Positions 14,173 to 21,851 of a DNA stretch of 26,941 bases are shown piece after piece. The DNA lies in contig JAKAPV010000004.1 in assembly GCA_021806845.1 (NCBI GenBank), positions 1 to 26,941 on the forward strand, given 5' to 3'. Source of the stretch: Bacillota bacterium. GTDB lineage: Bacteria; Bacillota; Sulfobacillia; JAJZYS01; JAJYTV01. Both the position numbers and the translations under genes were made by a program. Within the stretch, counting starts at the first letter, position 1. Every line of letters starts with the position of its first letter. The notes beneath the pieces were generated by a model. The model was not told the origin of the DNA. It was given only the letters and a program-made list of their open reading frames with translations, and did no database searches.

Positions 14173-15087
14173 ATGATGCAGGCGCTTTCCAGCGCGGTAG
14201 CCGGTCTCGACGGCGAACAGACCGCGATGAACGTCATCGGAAACAACATCGCGAACGTGAACACGACCGGCTTCAAGTCGAGCTCGGTCGACTTTACGAC
14301 GCTGCTCTCCCAGGTGCTCTCCGCCGGCTCTTCGCCGGTCGTGTCGACGGCCGGCGCCGCAACCCTCGGCGGCACGAACCCGATGGCGGTCGGGCTGGGC
14401 GTGGGAATCGGCTCGATCAACCAGAACATGGCGCAGGGCCCGCTGCAGCAGACAGGCAACCCGCTCGACATCGCGATCCAGGGCAACGGCTTCCTGTCGC
14501 TGCAAGGCGCGCAGGGCACCGTCTACTCGCGCGACGGCGGACTCGAGATCGACGCGAACGGCAACCTCGTCCAGGCGTCGACGGGCGCGCTCGTCACGGG
14601 TTGGCAGCCGCCCTCCCCCTACTACTCCACCTCGACCGTCAATTCCGGCTGGACAGCCACGACCACCAACACACCTGCGCCGATTACGATTCCGCAGACG
14701 ATCGGCACCGGCAGCTCTGCGCAGCAGATCTCCTCCGTGGCGATCGGCACGGACGGCACGATCACCGCGACGTACGAAGGCGCCAACGGCACCTCCACCC
14801 AGGCAGTGGTCGGCACGATCGCCATCGGGACGTTCCCCAACCAGAACGGCCTCGTCGCGGTCGCGGGCACCTCCTATGTCCCCGGCCCGAACTCGGGCAA
14901 GGTCACCTACTCCGTCGCAGGCACGAGCGGCGCGGGCGCACTCGCGGTCGGCGCGCTCGAGCAGAGCAATGTCGACATCTCGCAGGAGCTCACCAACATG
15001 ATCGTCGCGGAGCGCTCCTACCAGGTCGACGCCAAGGTGATCACGACCGCAGACACCATGCTGCAGTCCCTGATCGGGATCCAGTAA
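14173..15087 (+). CDS. flgE: Flagellar hook protein FlgE
   Basis: 304 residues, at the short end for hook proteins, so the exposed middle domain is small. The N-terminus has the clean axial signature NVIGNNIANVNTTGFKSSS. The centre has NPLDIAIQGNGFLSLQG, and the end has GALEQSNVDISQELTNMIVA followed by YQVDAKVITTADTMLQSLIG. A Ser/Thr-rich insertion at ~155-200 is the likely hook-surface part. The start is ATG 14173; a second ATG follows at once. The stop TAA shares one base with the flgB ATG. In Bacillota flgE normally follows flgD; here it lies ~5.4 kb upstream of it. Confidence 0.9.
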   Translation: MMQALSSAVAGLDGEQTAMNVIGNNIANVNTTGFKSSSVDFTTLLSQVLSAGSSPVVSTAGAATLGGTNPMAVGLGVGIGSINQNMAQGPLQQTGNPLDIAIQGNGFLSLQGAQGTVYSRDGGLEIDANGNLVQASTGALVTGWQPPSPYYSTSTVNSGWTATTTNTPAPITIPQTIGTGSSAQQISSVAIGTDGTITATYEGANGTSTQAVVGTIAIGTFPNQNGLVAVAGTSYVPGPNSGKVTYSVAGTSGAGALAVGALEQSNVDISQELTNMIVAERSYQVDAKVITTADTMLQSLIGIQ

Positions 15088-15443
15088 TGGCGAGCCTCTT
15101 CGGGCCCGTCCAGGATCTCCTCTCCGGCGCGCTCGAGGGCCTCGCGATGCGCGGGCAGATCGTGGCCCAGAACATCGCGAACCTCGGCACCCCGGGCTAC
15201 CAGGCGCAGGACGTGAAGTTCGCCGCCACGCTGCAGCAGGCGCTGCAGACGGGCTCCGTGAACCCGCAGGTCGTCACGGTGCCGGGCGCGATGAACCAGA
15301 GCGGCAACGGGGTCAGCCTCGAGCAGCAGCTCGGCCTGCTGAACCAGATCGCCCTCGTGCAGCAGGGCATCATGAACGGCATCGACACGAACCAGAAGGG
15401 CATCCACCAGATCCTCCAGGACCTCGGCGGACCGGGGGTGTAG
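15087..15443 (+). CDS. flgB: Flagellar basal-body rod protein FlgB
   Basis: 118 residues. Rod protein nearest the MS ring. The N-terminal helix GALEGLAMRGQIVAQNIANL runs into GTPGYQAQDVKF, the standard FlgB axial motif. The C-terminal helix (LEQQLGLLNQIALVQQGIMN) is typical. The ATG at 15087 overlaps the flgE TAA. The protein is shorter than most FlgB proteins (about 130-150), the loss being in the middle. fliE follows after 3 nt; the usual intervening flgC is missing. Confidence 0.9.
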   Translation: MASLFGPVQDLLSGALEGLAMRGQIVAQNIANLGTPGYQAQDVKFAATLQQALQTGSVNPQVVTVPGAMNQSGNGVSLEQQLGLLNQIALVQQGIMNGIDTNQKGIHQILQDLGGPGV

Positions 15444-15446
15444 CGC

Positions 15447-15752
15447 ATGAGCATCGGCATCCAGGCCATCACGGCGGCGGCGCAGGCAGGCGGCGCGCAG
15501 GCGGCGGGAGCGACCGGCCAGAGCGCCGGCGCGACCTTCGCGCAGATCCTTGGCCAGGCCGTCTCCCAGGTCACGGGGGCGCAGACCCAGGCGAACCAGC
15601 TGCTCGCGCAGTACGCCATCGGCGGGCCGGTCACCCTCGAGCAGGTCATGCTGGCGACCTCGAAGGCCGAGCTCCTGGTCGAGACCGCCGGCGCCGTCAC
15701 CACGCGGGCCATCACCGCGTACCAGAGCCTCATGCAGACGAACATCGGTTGA
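15447..15752 (+). CDS. fliE: Flagellar hook-basal body complex protein FliE
   Basis: 101 residues. FliE joins the MS ring to the rod and is the first substrate of the export gate. The N-terminal half is Ala/Gly-rich. The conserved second half has TLEQVMLATSKAELLVETAG and the end AITAYQSLMQTNIG, matching the family's VMIA...A..A.......KviEAYqeImRMqv pattern. GGGGGTG precedes the ATG. The next gene is fliG, 42 nt downstream; fliF, almost always found in between, is absent. Confidence 0.88.
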   Translation: MSIGIQAITAAAQAGGAQAAGATGQSAGATFAQILGQAVSQVTGAQTQANQLLAQYAIGGPVTLEQVMLATSKAELLVETAGAVTTRAITAYQSLMQTNIG

Positions 15753-15794
15753 TACTCGCCCCCGCGGCGGGGGAAGCGCGGAGGACGTTGGACG

Positions 15795-16793
15795 ATGGAG
15801 CTCACCGGTCGTCGCAAGGCAGCCATCCTGATCTCCGGCCTCGGGCCGGAGCTCGCCGTCGAGGTCTACAAGCACCTCGGCGAGCAGGAGATCGAGCAGG
15901 TCACCGTCGAGCTCGCGCGTGGGGAAAGCACGCACGGCGACGAGCGGCTGGCCGTGCTCGAGGAGTTCCGCATCCTGCGGGAAGCCAACGCCTACATCGA
16001 CGAGGGCGGCATCTCCTACGCCCGCACCATCCTCGAGAAGGCCCTCGGAGCCGCAAAGGCCCGGGACATCCTGGAGCGGCTGACGAGCTCGCTCGCGCCG
16101 CGCCCCTTCGAGTCCCTGCGCAACGCGGACCCGATGCAGCTACTGACCTTCCTGCAGGGGGAGCACCCGCAGACGATCGCGCTCGTGCTCGCCTACATCC
16201 GGGCGGACGCCGCCGCCTCCGTGCTGAAGAGCCTGACCCCGGAACTGCAGGCGGACGTCGCGCGGCGCATCGCGACGATGGAGCGGACGAACCCGGCGAT
16301 CGTCGCCGAGGTCGAGACGATGCTCGAAGGCAAGATGGTGTCCCTGTTCGGGGGAGACCTCTCCCAGCCGGGCGGCGTCGACGTCATGGTCCAGGTCCTG
16401 AGCCAGGTCGACCGCTCGACCGAGCGCACGATCCTGCAGAGCCTCGAGGAAAGGAACCCGGAGCTCGCGGACGAGATCAGAAGGAGGATGTTCCTCTTCG
16501 AGGACTTCGCCACGATCGACGACCGCTTCATCCAGCGGATCCTCCGGGAAGTCAGCCAGGAAGACCTCGTCCTGGCGCTCAAGGGAGCATCGGACGCCAT
16601 TTCTCAAACCTTCTACCGCAACATGTCGACGCGCATGGCCGACGTCGTGCGCGAAGACCTGAAGTTCCTCGGCGCCGTGCGCCTGCGCGACGTGGAGAGC
16701 GCGCAGCAGCGCATCGTCGCCGTCGCCCGCCGCCTCGAGGAAGAGGGCGAAATCATCATGTCGCGCGGAGGCCAGGATGAGATCATTGCCTGA
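15795..16793 (+). CDS. fliG: Flagellar motor switch protein FliG
   Basis: 332 residues, full length. FliG is the rotor component that meets the MotA stator and sets torque and direction. The N-terminal domain (ELTGRRKAAILISGLGPELA) normally binds FliF. The middle domain has the EHPQ motif at residues 123-126 and the armadillo helices that bind FliM. The C-terminal domain has the charged torque helix around ERNPELADEIRRRMFLFEDF and IDDRFIQRILREV. The C-terminus overlaps fliH by 17 nt. GGAGGACG precedes the ATG. Confidence 0.97.
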   Translation: MELTGRRKAAILISGLGPELAVEVYKHLGEQEIEQVTVELARGESTHGDERLAVLEEFRILREANAYIDEGGISYARTILEKALGAAKARDILERLTSSLAPRPFESLRNADPMQLLTFLQGEHPQTIALVLAYIRADAAASVLKSLTPELQADVARRIATMERTNPAIVAEVETMLEGKMVSLFGGDLSQPGGVDVMVQVLSQVDRSTERTILQSLEERNPELADEIRRRMFLFEDFATIDDRFIQRILREVSQEDLVLALKGASDAISQTFYRNMSTRMADVVREDLKFLGAVRLRDVESAQQRIVAVARRLEEEGEIIMSRGGQDEIIA

Positions 16794-17490
16794 GCGTAGG
16801 ACCGGGCGGGTCATCAAGGCAGCGCAGCTGCATACGGCAGGTGCGCCGAGACCTGTCCAAACCGCCCAGCAGACGCCGTACGGTGCCTCCCAGCCGAAAA
16901 ACCCCGCCGACAACCTGCTCGAGGTGGCGCGTCAGGTCGCCCGCGCGACCCTGCTCGCCGCCCAGCATGACGCCAAGGTCCTGCGCGATGCCACGGCGCG
17001 CGACGCGCGCCAGAAGGGCATGGCCGAAGGGCGGGCCGCTGGCTACGCGGAGGGCATCCAGCAGGCGAAGATCGACTCCGAACGCATGCTCAAGGACGCG
17101 GCCCGCCAGGCCCAGGAGATCCTGCGCCGGGCGGAGGGGGAAGTGGGGCAGCTCGCCTGCGAGATTGCGGCGCACCTCCTGGGCGTCGAGCTGCGGCTGA
17201 ACCCGGAGATCGTCGAGCGCGCGGTGCTGGCGATCCTCGAGGAGTCGGCGCCGCAGGGCCCCATCTCGATCGAGGTCTCGACGAACGACTACCAGCGGGT
17301 GCTCGAGGCGGCGCCGACCTTCCGCACGGCGCTCGGGTCAGCGGCGGAGCTGCGCATCGCGGAGGACCGCAACCTGCCGCCGGGCGGCGTACGGGTGAGC
17401 GGTCCCCATGGAATCGTCGAACGCAACTGGCAGGAAGGCCTGCTCGCGATCTCCGAAGCCTTCGAGGAGGTGGCGCGCCGTGGCGTATGA
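16777..17490 (+). CDS. fliH: Flagellar assembly protein FliH
   Basis: 237 residues. FliH binds and restrains the FliI ATPase at the export gate. The first ~60 residues are polar and variable. A short GxxxG run follows (GMAEGRAAGYAEG, residues ~75-95), the hallmark of FliH, leading into an Ala/Glu/Gln-rich coiled coil. The C-terminal domain includes LACEIAAHLLGVELRLNPEI and RIAEDRNLPPGGVRVSGPHG, as in V/F-ATPase E/delta-type stator subunits. The start at 16777 lies inside the fliG end, with GGAGG ahead. Confidence 0.92.
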   Translation: MRSLPERRTGRVIKAAQLHTAGAPRPVQTAQQTPYGASQPKNPADNLLEVARQVARATLLAAQHDAKVLRDATARDARQKGMAEGRAAGYAEGIQQAKIDSERMLKDAARQAQEILRRAEGEVGQLACEIAAHLLGVELRLNPEIVERAVLAILEESAPQGPISIEVSTNDYQRVLEAAPTFRTALGSAAELRIAEDRNLPPGGVRVSGPHGIVERNWQEGLLAISEAFEEVARRGV

Positions 17491-18787
17491 CCTCGAGCGG
17501 TACCGCAGCGCGCTGCGGGAGACGCCCGGCAAGGCCGAGTTCGGCCGGGTGGTCGAGGCCGTCGGCCTCGCGCTGCAGTCACAGGGACCGAAGGTCGGCC
17601 TCGGGGAGCTCTGCTACATCGAGCAGGAGGGGAGCATGCCCCTTCCCGCCGAGGTGGTGGGCTTCCGCGAGGGACGCGTCATCCTGATGCCGCTCGGCAA
17701 GGTGCAGGCGGTCACGCCTGGTGCGGCGGTGCGACCCGCGCGCCGGCCGCTCAGCATCCCGGTCGGCCCAGGCCTCGTCTCCCGGGTGCTGAACGCGCTC
17801 GGCGAGCCGATCGACGGCAAGGGGGACACCGGCGCGACCGGGCGGATCGCCCTCGACGGCCCGTCCCTGAACCCGCTCGAGCGTCCGATGATCACCTCGG
17901 TGCTGCCCACGGGCGTGCGCTCGATCGATGCGCTCGCCACACTCGGCGAGGGCCAGCGCGTGGGCATCTTCTCGGGTCCCGGGGTCGGCAAGAGCGTGCT
18001 GCTCGGCATGATGGCGCGCGGCTCCGCGGCGGACGTCGCGGTGATCGCTCTCGTCGGCGAGCGCAGCCGCGAGGTGCAGGAGTTCGTGCAGCGGGACCTC
18101 GGGCCGGACGGCATGGCCCGCTCGGTCGTCGTCGTGGCGACCGCCGACGAGCCGGCCCTCGTGCGGGTGCGCGCGGCCTTCGCGGCCATCGCGATCGCGG
18201 AGTACTTCCGCGACCAGGGGAAGCGCGTGCTGCTGCTCTTCGACTCCCTGACCCGCGTCGCCACCGCCCAGCGGGAGGTCGGGCTCGCGGCCGGCGAGCC
18301 GCCGGCGACCCGCGGCTACCCGCCCTCCGCGTTCGCCGTCCTGCCGCGCCTCCTCGAGCGCGCGGGGACAGCGCCGCGCGGCTCGATCACAGGCTTCTTC
18401 ACGGTGCTCGTCGAGGGCGACGACCTGCAGGAGCCGGTCGCGGACGCGGCGCGCAGCATCCTCGACGGCCACCTCGTCCTGACGCGCGAACTCGCGGACG
18501 CCGGCATCTTCCCGGCGCTCGACGTCGGCCGCAGCCTCTCCCGCGTGATGCGGCAGATCGTCACGCCGGAGCACACCGCCTGGGCCCAGACCCTGCGCGC
18601 ACACTGGTCAACCTACGAGGACGCGAAGGACCTCCTGCGCATCGGGGCCTACCAGGCGGGCAGCAGCCCCGAGGTGGACGCCGCGGTCGCGCTGCACCCG
18701 CGCATCCTCGACTTCCTGCGCCAGGCGGAGCATGAGACCGTCGGGTTCGACGCGGCCCGCGAGGCGCTCAAGGAGGTCGCGCAGTGA
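17480..18787 (+). CDS. fliI: Flagellum-specific export ATPase FliI
   Basis: 435 residues, normal for FliI, a homologue of the F1-beta subunit that energises type III export. The Walker A motif SGPGVGKS is at residues 165-172, and Walker B lies in RVLLLFDSLTRVA near 252-260. The family hallmark GEPPATRGYPPSAFAVLPRLLERAG follows in two parts, and GERSREVQEFV lies between. I use GTG 17480 (GGAGG ahead, 11-nt overlap with fliH) because homology starts there; an upstream in-frame ATG at 17408 lies wholly within fliH. The stop overlaps the fliJ GTG by 3 nt. Confidence 0.97.
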   Translation: MAYDLERYRSALRETPGKAEFGRVVEAVGLALQSQGPKVGLGELCYIEQEGSMPLPAEVVGFREGRVILMPLGKVQAVTPGAAVRPARRPLSIPVGPGLVSRVLNALGEPIDGKGDTGATGRIALDGPSLNPLERPMITSVLPTGVRSIDALATLGEGQRVGIFSGPGVGKSVLLGMMARGSAADVAVIALVGERSREVQEFVQRDLGPDGMARSVVVVATADEPALVRVRAAFAAIAIAEYFRDQGKRVLLLFDSLTRVATAQREVGLAAGEPPATRGYPPSAFAVLPRLLERAGTAPRGSITGFFTVLVEGDDLQEPVADAARSILDGHLVLTRELADAGIFPALDVGRSLSRVMRQIVTPEHTAWAQTLRAHWSTYEDAKDLLRIGAYQAGSSPEVDAAVALHPRILDFLRQAEHETVGFDAAREALKEVAQ

Positions 18788-19221
18788 ACCAGGAGTCGCG
18801 CATCGCCCGGCTCCACCGGGTGCGCAAGCACGAGCGCGACGTGGCGGCGACCCAGCTGCGCGTGGCGCTGCGCGCCCGGGAGCAGGCGCAGGATACGGCC
18901 GCGGCTACGCGCAGCGCGCGGGAGATGGCCGAGCAGGCCGCCAAGGAGGCCGCGCAGACGCCCCAGGCGGCCGATGAGTGGGTTGCCCAGCGCGCGCTCG
19001 TCGACGCCCGCCTCGAGCGCGAGCGCCTCGCGGACCTGCAGGTGCGCCGCCTCGGGCGGCAGGAGGCGCTGCGTAGGGTGGACCTTCGCGCTGCGCTGGT
19101 GCGCGAGGAGCAGATGAAACTTTTGGGGACGCGGCTCAAGGGCCGGCGGGCCTCGGACGTCCAGCGCAGCGAGCAGAAAGAGCTCGACGACCTGCGCCGC
19201 AAGGGGGGTGACGGCCGGTGA
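18784..19221 (+). CDS. fliJ: Flagellar export chaperone FliJ
   Basis: 145 residues, almost entirely charged coiled coil (RIARLHRVRKHERDVAATQL, then repeated Ala/Glu/Gln/Arg heptads). This fits FliJ, the central stalk-like partner of FliI. Sequence similarity in this family is low, so the call leans on the position between fliI and fliK, on length and on coiled-coil character. The GTG start sits in GTGA, overlapping the fliI stop; the end likewise overlaps the fliK start. Confidence 0.85.
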   Translation: MNQESRIARLHRVRKHERDVAATQLRVALRAREQAQDTAAATRSAREMAEQAAKEAAQTPQAADEWVAQRALVDARLERERLADLQVRRLGRQEALRRVDLRAALVREEQMKLLGTRLKGRRASDVQRSEQKELDDLRRKGGDGR

Positions 19222-20471
19222 TCGCAGCAGCGATGGTCGGGGGGGCCGCTCCGGCGGAAGGCCTCGCGAGCAGCCACGGGGCGCCGGCTCCTGCCAAGGC
19301 GCCCTCCGAGGTCTTTGCGCAGGCTCTGCAGGCGGAACTGAAAACGCAGGCCGCGAAACACGGCCGTCCTGAGACCCGCAAGGCGCCGGTGCCGCTGCTT
19401 GGCCTCACGCAGCAGGACGTCACCGCTCCGCTGCCGCAGGTCCTGCGGGGACTTGGAGCAGGTGCCCAGGCGGCGGCCACGCACCTAGCCGGTCCCATCC
19501 CCGCCGCCCCGGTGCGGATCCTGCTGCCAGCCGCGGCCAACCTTCCGAAGCCTCCTGCCGCCGAAGGGAGCGCAGCGGCGCAGGCCAAGGCACCGAGCGG
19601 TGCCACCCCGGCGCAGGCGAATGCACCGACCGGTGCCGCCCCCGCGCAGGCGACCGCCCCCAGTGCCGCAGCCACAGCCGCCAAGCCTGGGGCCTTGGCC
19701 CCCGCCCAAATCGCCACCTTGGCTTCCAAACAATCCGCGACCCTGACCTCCAACAAACCCACGACCCTGGCCACCGCCCGAATCGCCACCCTGGCCTCTA
19801 ACCAACCCGTTGCTACCGCCGCGACGGACGCAGCGCACTCCCCGCCGCTTGCCGCGAAGCTTGTCTCGGCGGCGAAGTCCGGGGCAGTGACGGCAAGGAG
19901 CGCTGCTGCGGCGCGCACGGAGCGCCCCGCAGCGGCCCTCGCCGCGAGCCTCCCCGCCGCAGCCGCGCGGCCGGGGGGCAAGACCGGGACCGAGGCACTC
20001 ACTGCCGCAGAACTGTCAGCGGGAACCAAGGGCATGCGTGGCGAATCGAATCGAATTACGGCGGACAAGCAGTCCCAGGCCGTGACCGCGTTGCCTTTGG
20101 AGTCCCAGCCGTCTCTGCGCGGCTCGTCCGCCGCCGGACTTTCCCGGGAGGTGTCGGTGCAGATCGCCGAGGCGGCGCGGGCGGAGGCACCGCACATCCA
20201 GCAGGGTGGGGCGTCCATGGTGCGCATCGCCCTCACGCCGCCGCAGCTCGGGCACGTAAGCGTGACGCTGCGGGCGGGAGCGGATGGGCTGAGCGCCACC
20301 TTGCAGGCCGAGGAGCCGGCCGCGGCGGCCCTGCTGCAGCTGGGGCAGGGGGAGCTTCGCCAGAAGCTCGAGGCGCTCGGACTCGGGCCGGCGCACGTCA
20401 AGGTCTCCGTGCACGACGAGAGCCAGGCCGTGCGTCCAGCGCGGCGCAGCAGCGCAGGGGGGAGGAGATAG
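19218..20471 (+). CDS. fliK: Flagellar hook-length control protein FliK
   Basis: 417 residues. FliK measures hook length and switches export specificity through FlhB. The conserved C-terminal domain is at about residues 310-400: VRIALTPPQLGHVSVTLRAG, then LRQKLEALGLGPAHVKVSVH. The middle is Ala/Pro/Thr-rich and holds two tandem-repeat arrays: three 11-residue units (AQAKAPSGATP type, 19578-19676) and five 8-residue units (TLASNQPV type, 19692-19811). The second array is visibly less GC-rich than its surroundings. The GTG start at 19218 overlaps the fliJ stop. The repeats could set the ruler length; this is inference. Confidence 0.9.
   Translation: MIAAAMVGGAAPAEGLASSHGAPAPAKAPSEVFAQALQAELKTQAAKHGRPETRKAPVPLLGLTQQDVTAPLPQVLRGLGAGAQAAATHLAGPIPAAPVRILLPAAANLPKPPAAEGSAAAQAKAPSGATPAQANAPTGAAPAQATAPSAAATAAKPGALAPAQIATLASKQSATLTSNKPTTLATARIATLASNQPVATAATDAAHSPPLAAKLVSAAKSGAVTARSAAAARTERPAAALAASLPAAAARPGGKTGTEALTAAELSAGTKGMRGESNRITADKQSQAVTALPLESQPSLRGSSAAGLSREVSVQIAEAARAEAPHIQQGGASMVRIALTPPQLGHVSVTLRAGADGLSATLQAEEPAAAALLQLGQGELRQKLEALGLGPAHVKVSVHDESQAVRPARRSSAGGRR
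19578..19676 (+). repeat. Three 33-bp tandem repeats inside fliK
   Basis: Units at 19578-19610, 19611-19643 and 19644-19676 encode AQAKAPSGATP, AQANAPTGAAP and AQATAPSAAAT. They keep the reading frame. Confidence 0.85.
19692..19811 (+). repeat. Five 24-bp tandem repeats inside fliK
   Basis: Units start at 19692, 19716, 19740, 19764 and 19788. They encode ALAPAQIA, TLASKQSA, TLTSNKPT, TLATARIA and TLASNQPV. Units 1+2 versus 4+5 resemble each other most, suggesting a later doubling. Confidence 0.85.
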
Positions 20472-20472
20472 C

Positions 20473-20880
20473 GTGTCCGCGATCAATCCGCTGGGCGCCA
20501 GCGGCGCCACCACCCAGGGGTCCTCGGCGGCCAGCATCGGAGGGCTCACCCAGAACAACTTCCTGCAGCTGCTGGTTGCGCAGATGCAGAACCAGGATCC
20601 CTTGAACCCGATGTCCAGCAACCAGTTCCTGCAGGAGATGGCCTCGTTCACCGAGGTGATCGACCTCGGGCAGCTGCAGCAGCTCACGCAGAACCTGGTC
20701 AACAACGAGGTGGCGAGCCAGGGACTGCAGCTTTTGGGCCGGACGGTCACGGCCATCGACCCGTCCTCCGGGCAGTCCGTGAGCGGTACCGTGAGCCAGC
20801 TGACGATGCAGAACGGACAGCCGATGCTCACGATTGGGACCGCCCAGCTGCCGGTCAGCAGCGTCGTCACCGTGCAGTAG
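20473..20880 (+). CDS. flgD: Flagellar hook capping protein FlgD
   Basis: 135 residues. FlgD caps the growing hook and is needed for FlgE assembly. The conserved N-terminal part is clear: LTQNNFLQLLVAQMQNQDPL, NPMSSNQFLQEMASFT, then an amphipathic QLQQLTQNLVNNEV helix. A small beta domain (LLGRTVTAIDPSSGQSVSGT) closes the protein. It is the short form, without the extra tudor/FNIII-like domains of proteobacterial FlgD. The start is GTG 20473, with GGGGAGGAG ahead, 1 nt after fliK. flgE would usually come next but is upstream in this cluster. Confidence 0.93.
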   Translation: MSAINPLGASGATTQGSSAASIGGLTQNNFLQLLVAQMQNQDPLNPMSSNQFLQEMASFTEVIDLGQLQQLTQNLVNNEVASQGLQLLGRTVTAIDPSSGQSVSGTVSQLTMQNGQPMLTIGTAQLPVSSVVTVQ

Positions 20881-20909
20881 CGCGACGGTAGTTCGGAGGG
20901 AGGGCAAGT

Positions 20910-21851
20910 ATGGCGAAGGCGAGAGTAGACGTGTCGCCGCTCAAGGCACCGACGCACGCCTATGACTTCCGCCGTTCTCGCCGTCTGTCTGCGGACCAGA
21001 TGCGCAGCCTCGAGCGCATCCACGAGCACTACGCAAGTCTTCTCAGCACCTATCTCACCGCCTACCTGCGCACCCGCGTGACCTGCGAGGTGCGCGACGT
21101 CGCGCAGACCATGTTCGAGGACGTCATCCGCCAGCAGCCCGCCCGCAGCATTGTCGCGACCGTCTCCGCGGAACCCCTGGCCGGCCTCATCATGATGCAG
21201 CTCAACGCCGACCTCGCGCACGGGCTGATCGACCGCCTGCTGGGCGGCTCCGGAGATGTCCATGCTCTCAATCGCGCCTTTACCGACATCGACGTGCACG
21301 TACTGGAGCGGGGCATCCCGATCTTCGTCGACACGTTGGGAGAGGCCTGGGCCTCGGTCGAGCGCCTGCGCACCTCCATCCGCCTCCTCGAGGCGTCGCC
21401 GCAGTTCCTGCGCCTCGTGGGCCCGCAGGATGCCGTCGTGCTGGTATCCGCGGAGGTCTCCTTCGCCCAGCTGACCGGCGAGATGAGCCTCGTGCTGCCC
21501 TACGACGCTTTGAAGCCCATCCTCCCGAAGCTGACCTCCGTCGCGCTCCTGACGGAACTCGCGGCGCAGGATTCCGGCGACGAGATGGACGCGCGCCGCC
21601 TGCAGCGCACGGCGATGGGCATCGAGCTCGATCTGACTGCGGTGCTCGGTACGGCAGACCTCAAGGTCTCGCAATTCCTCGACCTGGAGATCGGGGACGT
21701 CGTCCTGCTCGACGCGAGCGCGAACGAGCCGATCACGGTGCTCGTCGAGGGGAGCCCGAAGTTCAAGGCATGGGCGCGCGCCCGTCAGCGCCGCCTCTGC
21801 CTCGAAGTCGCGGCGCGGATCGTCGAAGGAGGGTTTGGCCGTGCTGAATGA
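20910..21851 (+). CDS. fliM: Flagellar motor switch protein FliM (no N-terminal CheY-binding peptide)
   Basis: 313 residues. The middle CheC-like domain spans ~45-230, with RRLSADQMRSLERIHEHYAS, GLIDRLLGGSG and LPYDALKPILPKL. The C-terminal SpoA/FliN-like domain is at ~235-310, with LDLEIGDVVLLDASANEPIT. FliM proteins normally open with a short CheY-P docking peptide (consensus EIDALL); here the first 30 residues (MAKARVDVSPLKAPTHAYDF...) contain nothing like it. GGAGGGAGGG directly precedes the ATG and only 29 nt separate it from flgD, so no longer N-terminus is possible. It overlaps fliY by 11 nt. Confidence 0.95.
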   Translation: MAKARVDVSPLKAPTHAYDFRRSRRLSADQMRSLERIHEHYASLLSTYLTAYLRTRVTCEVRDVAQTMFEDVIRQQPARSIVATVSAEPLAGLIMMQLNADLAHGLIDRLLGGSGDVHALNRAFTDIDVHVLERGIPIFVDTLGEAWASVERLRTSIRLLEASPQFLRLVGPQDAVVLVSAEVSFAQLTGEMSLVLPYDALKPILPKLTSVALLTELAAQDSGDEMDARRLQRTAMGIELDLTAVLGTADLKVSQFLDLEIGDVVLLDASANEPITVLVEGSPKFKAWARARQRRLCLEVAARIVEGGFGRAE

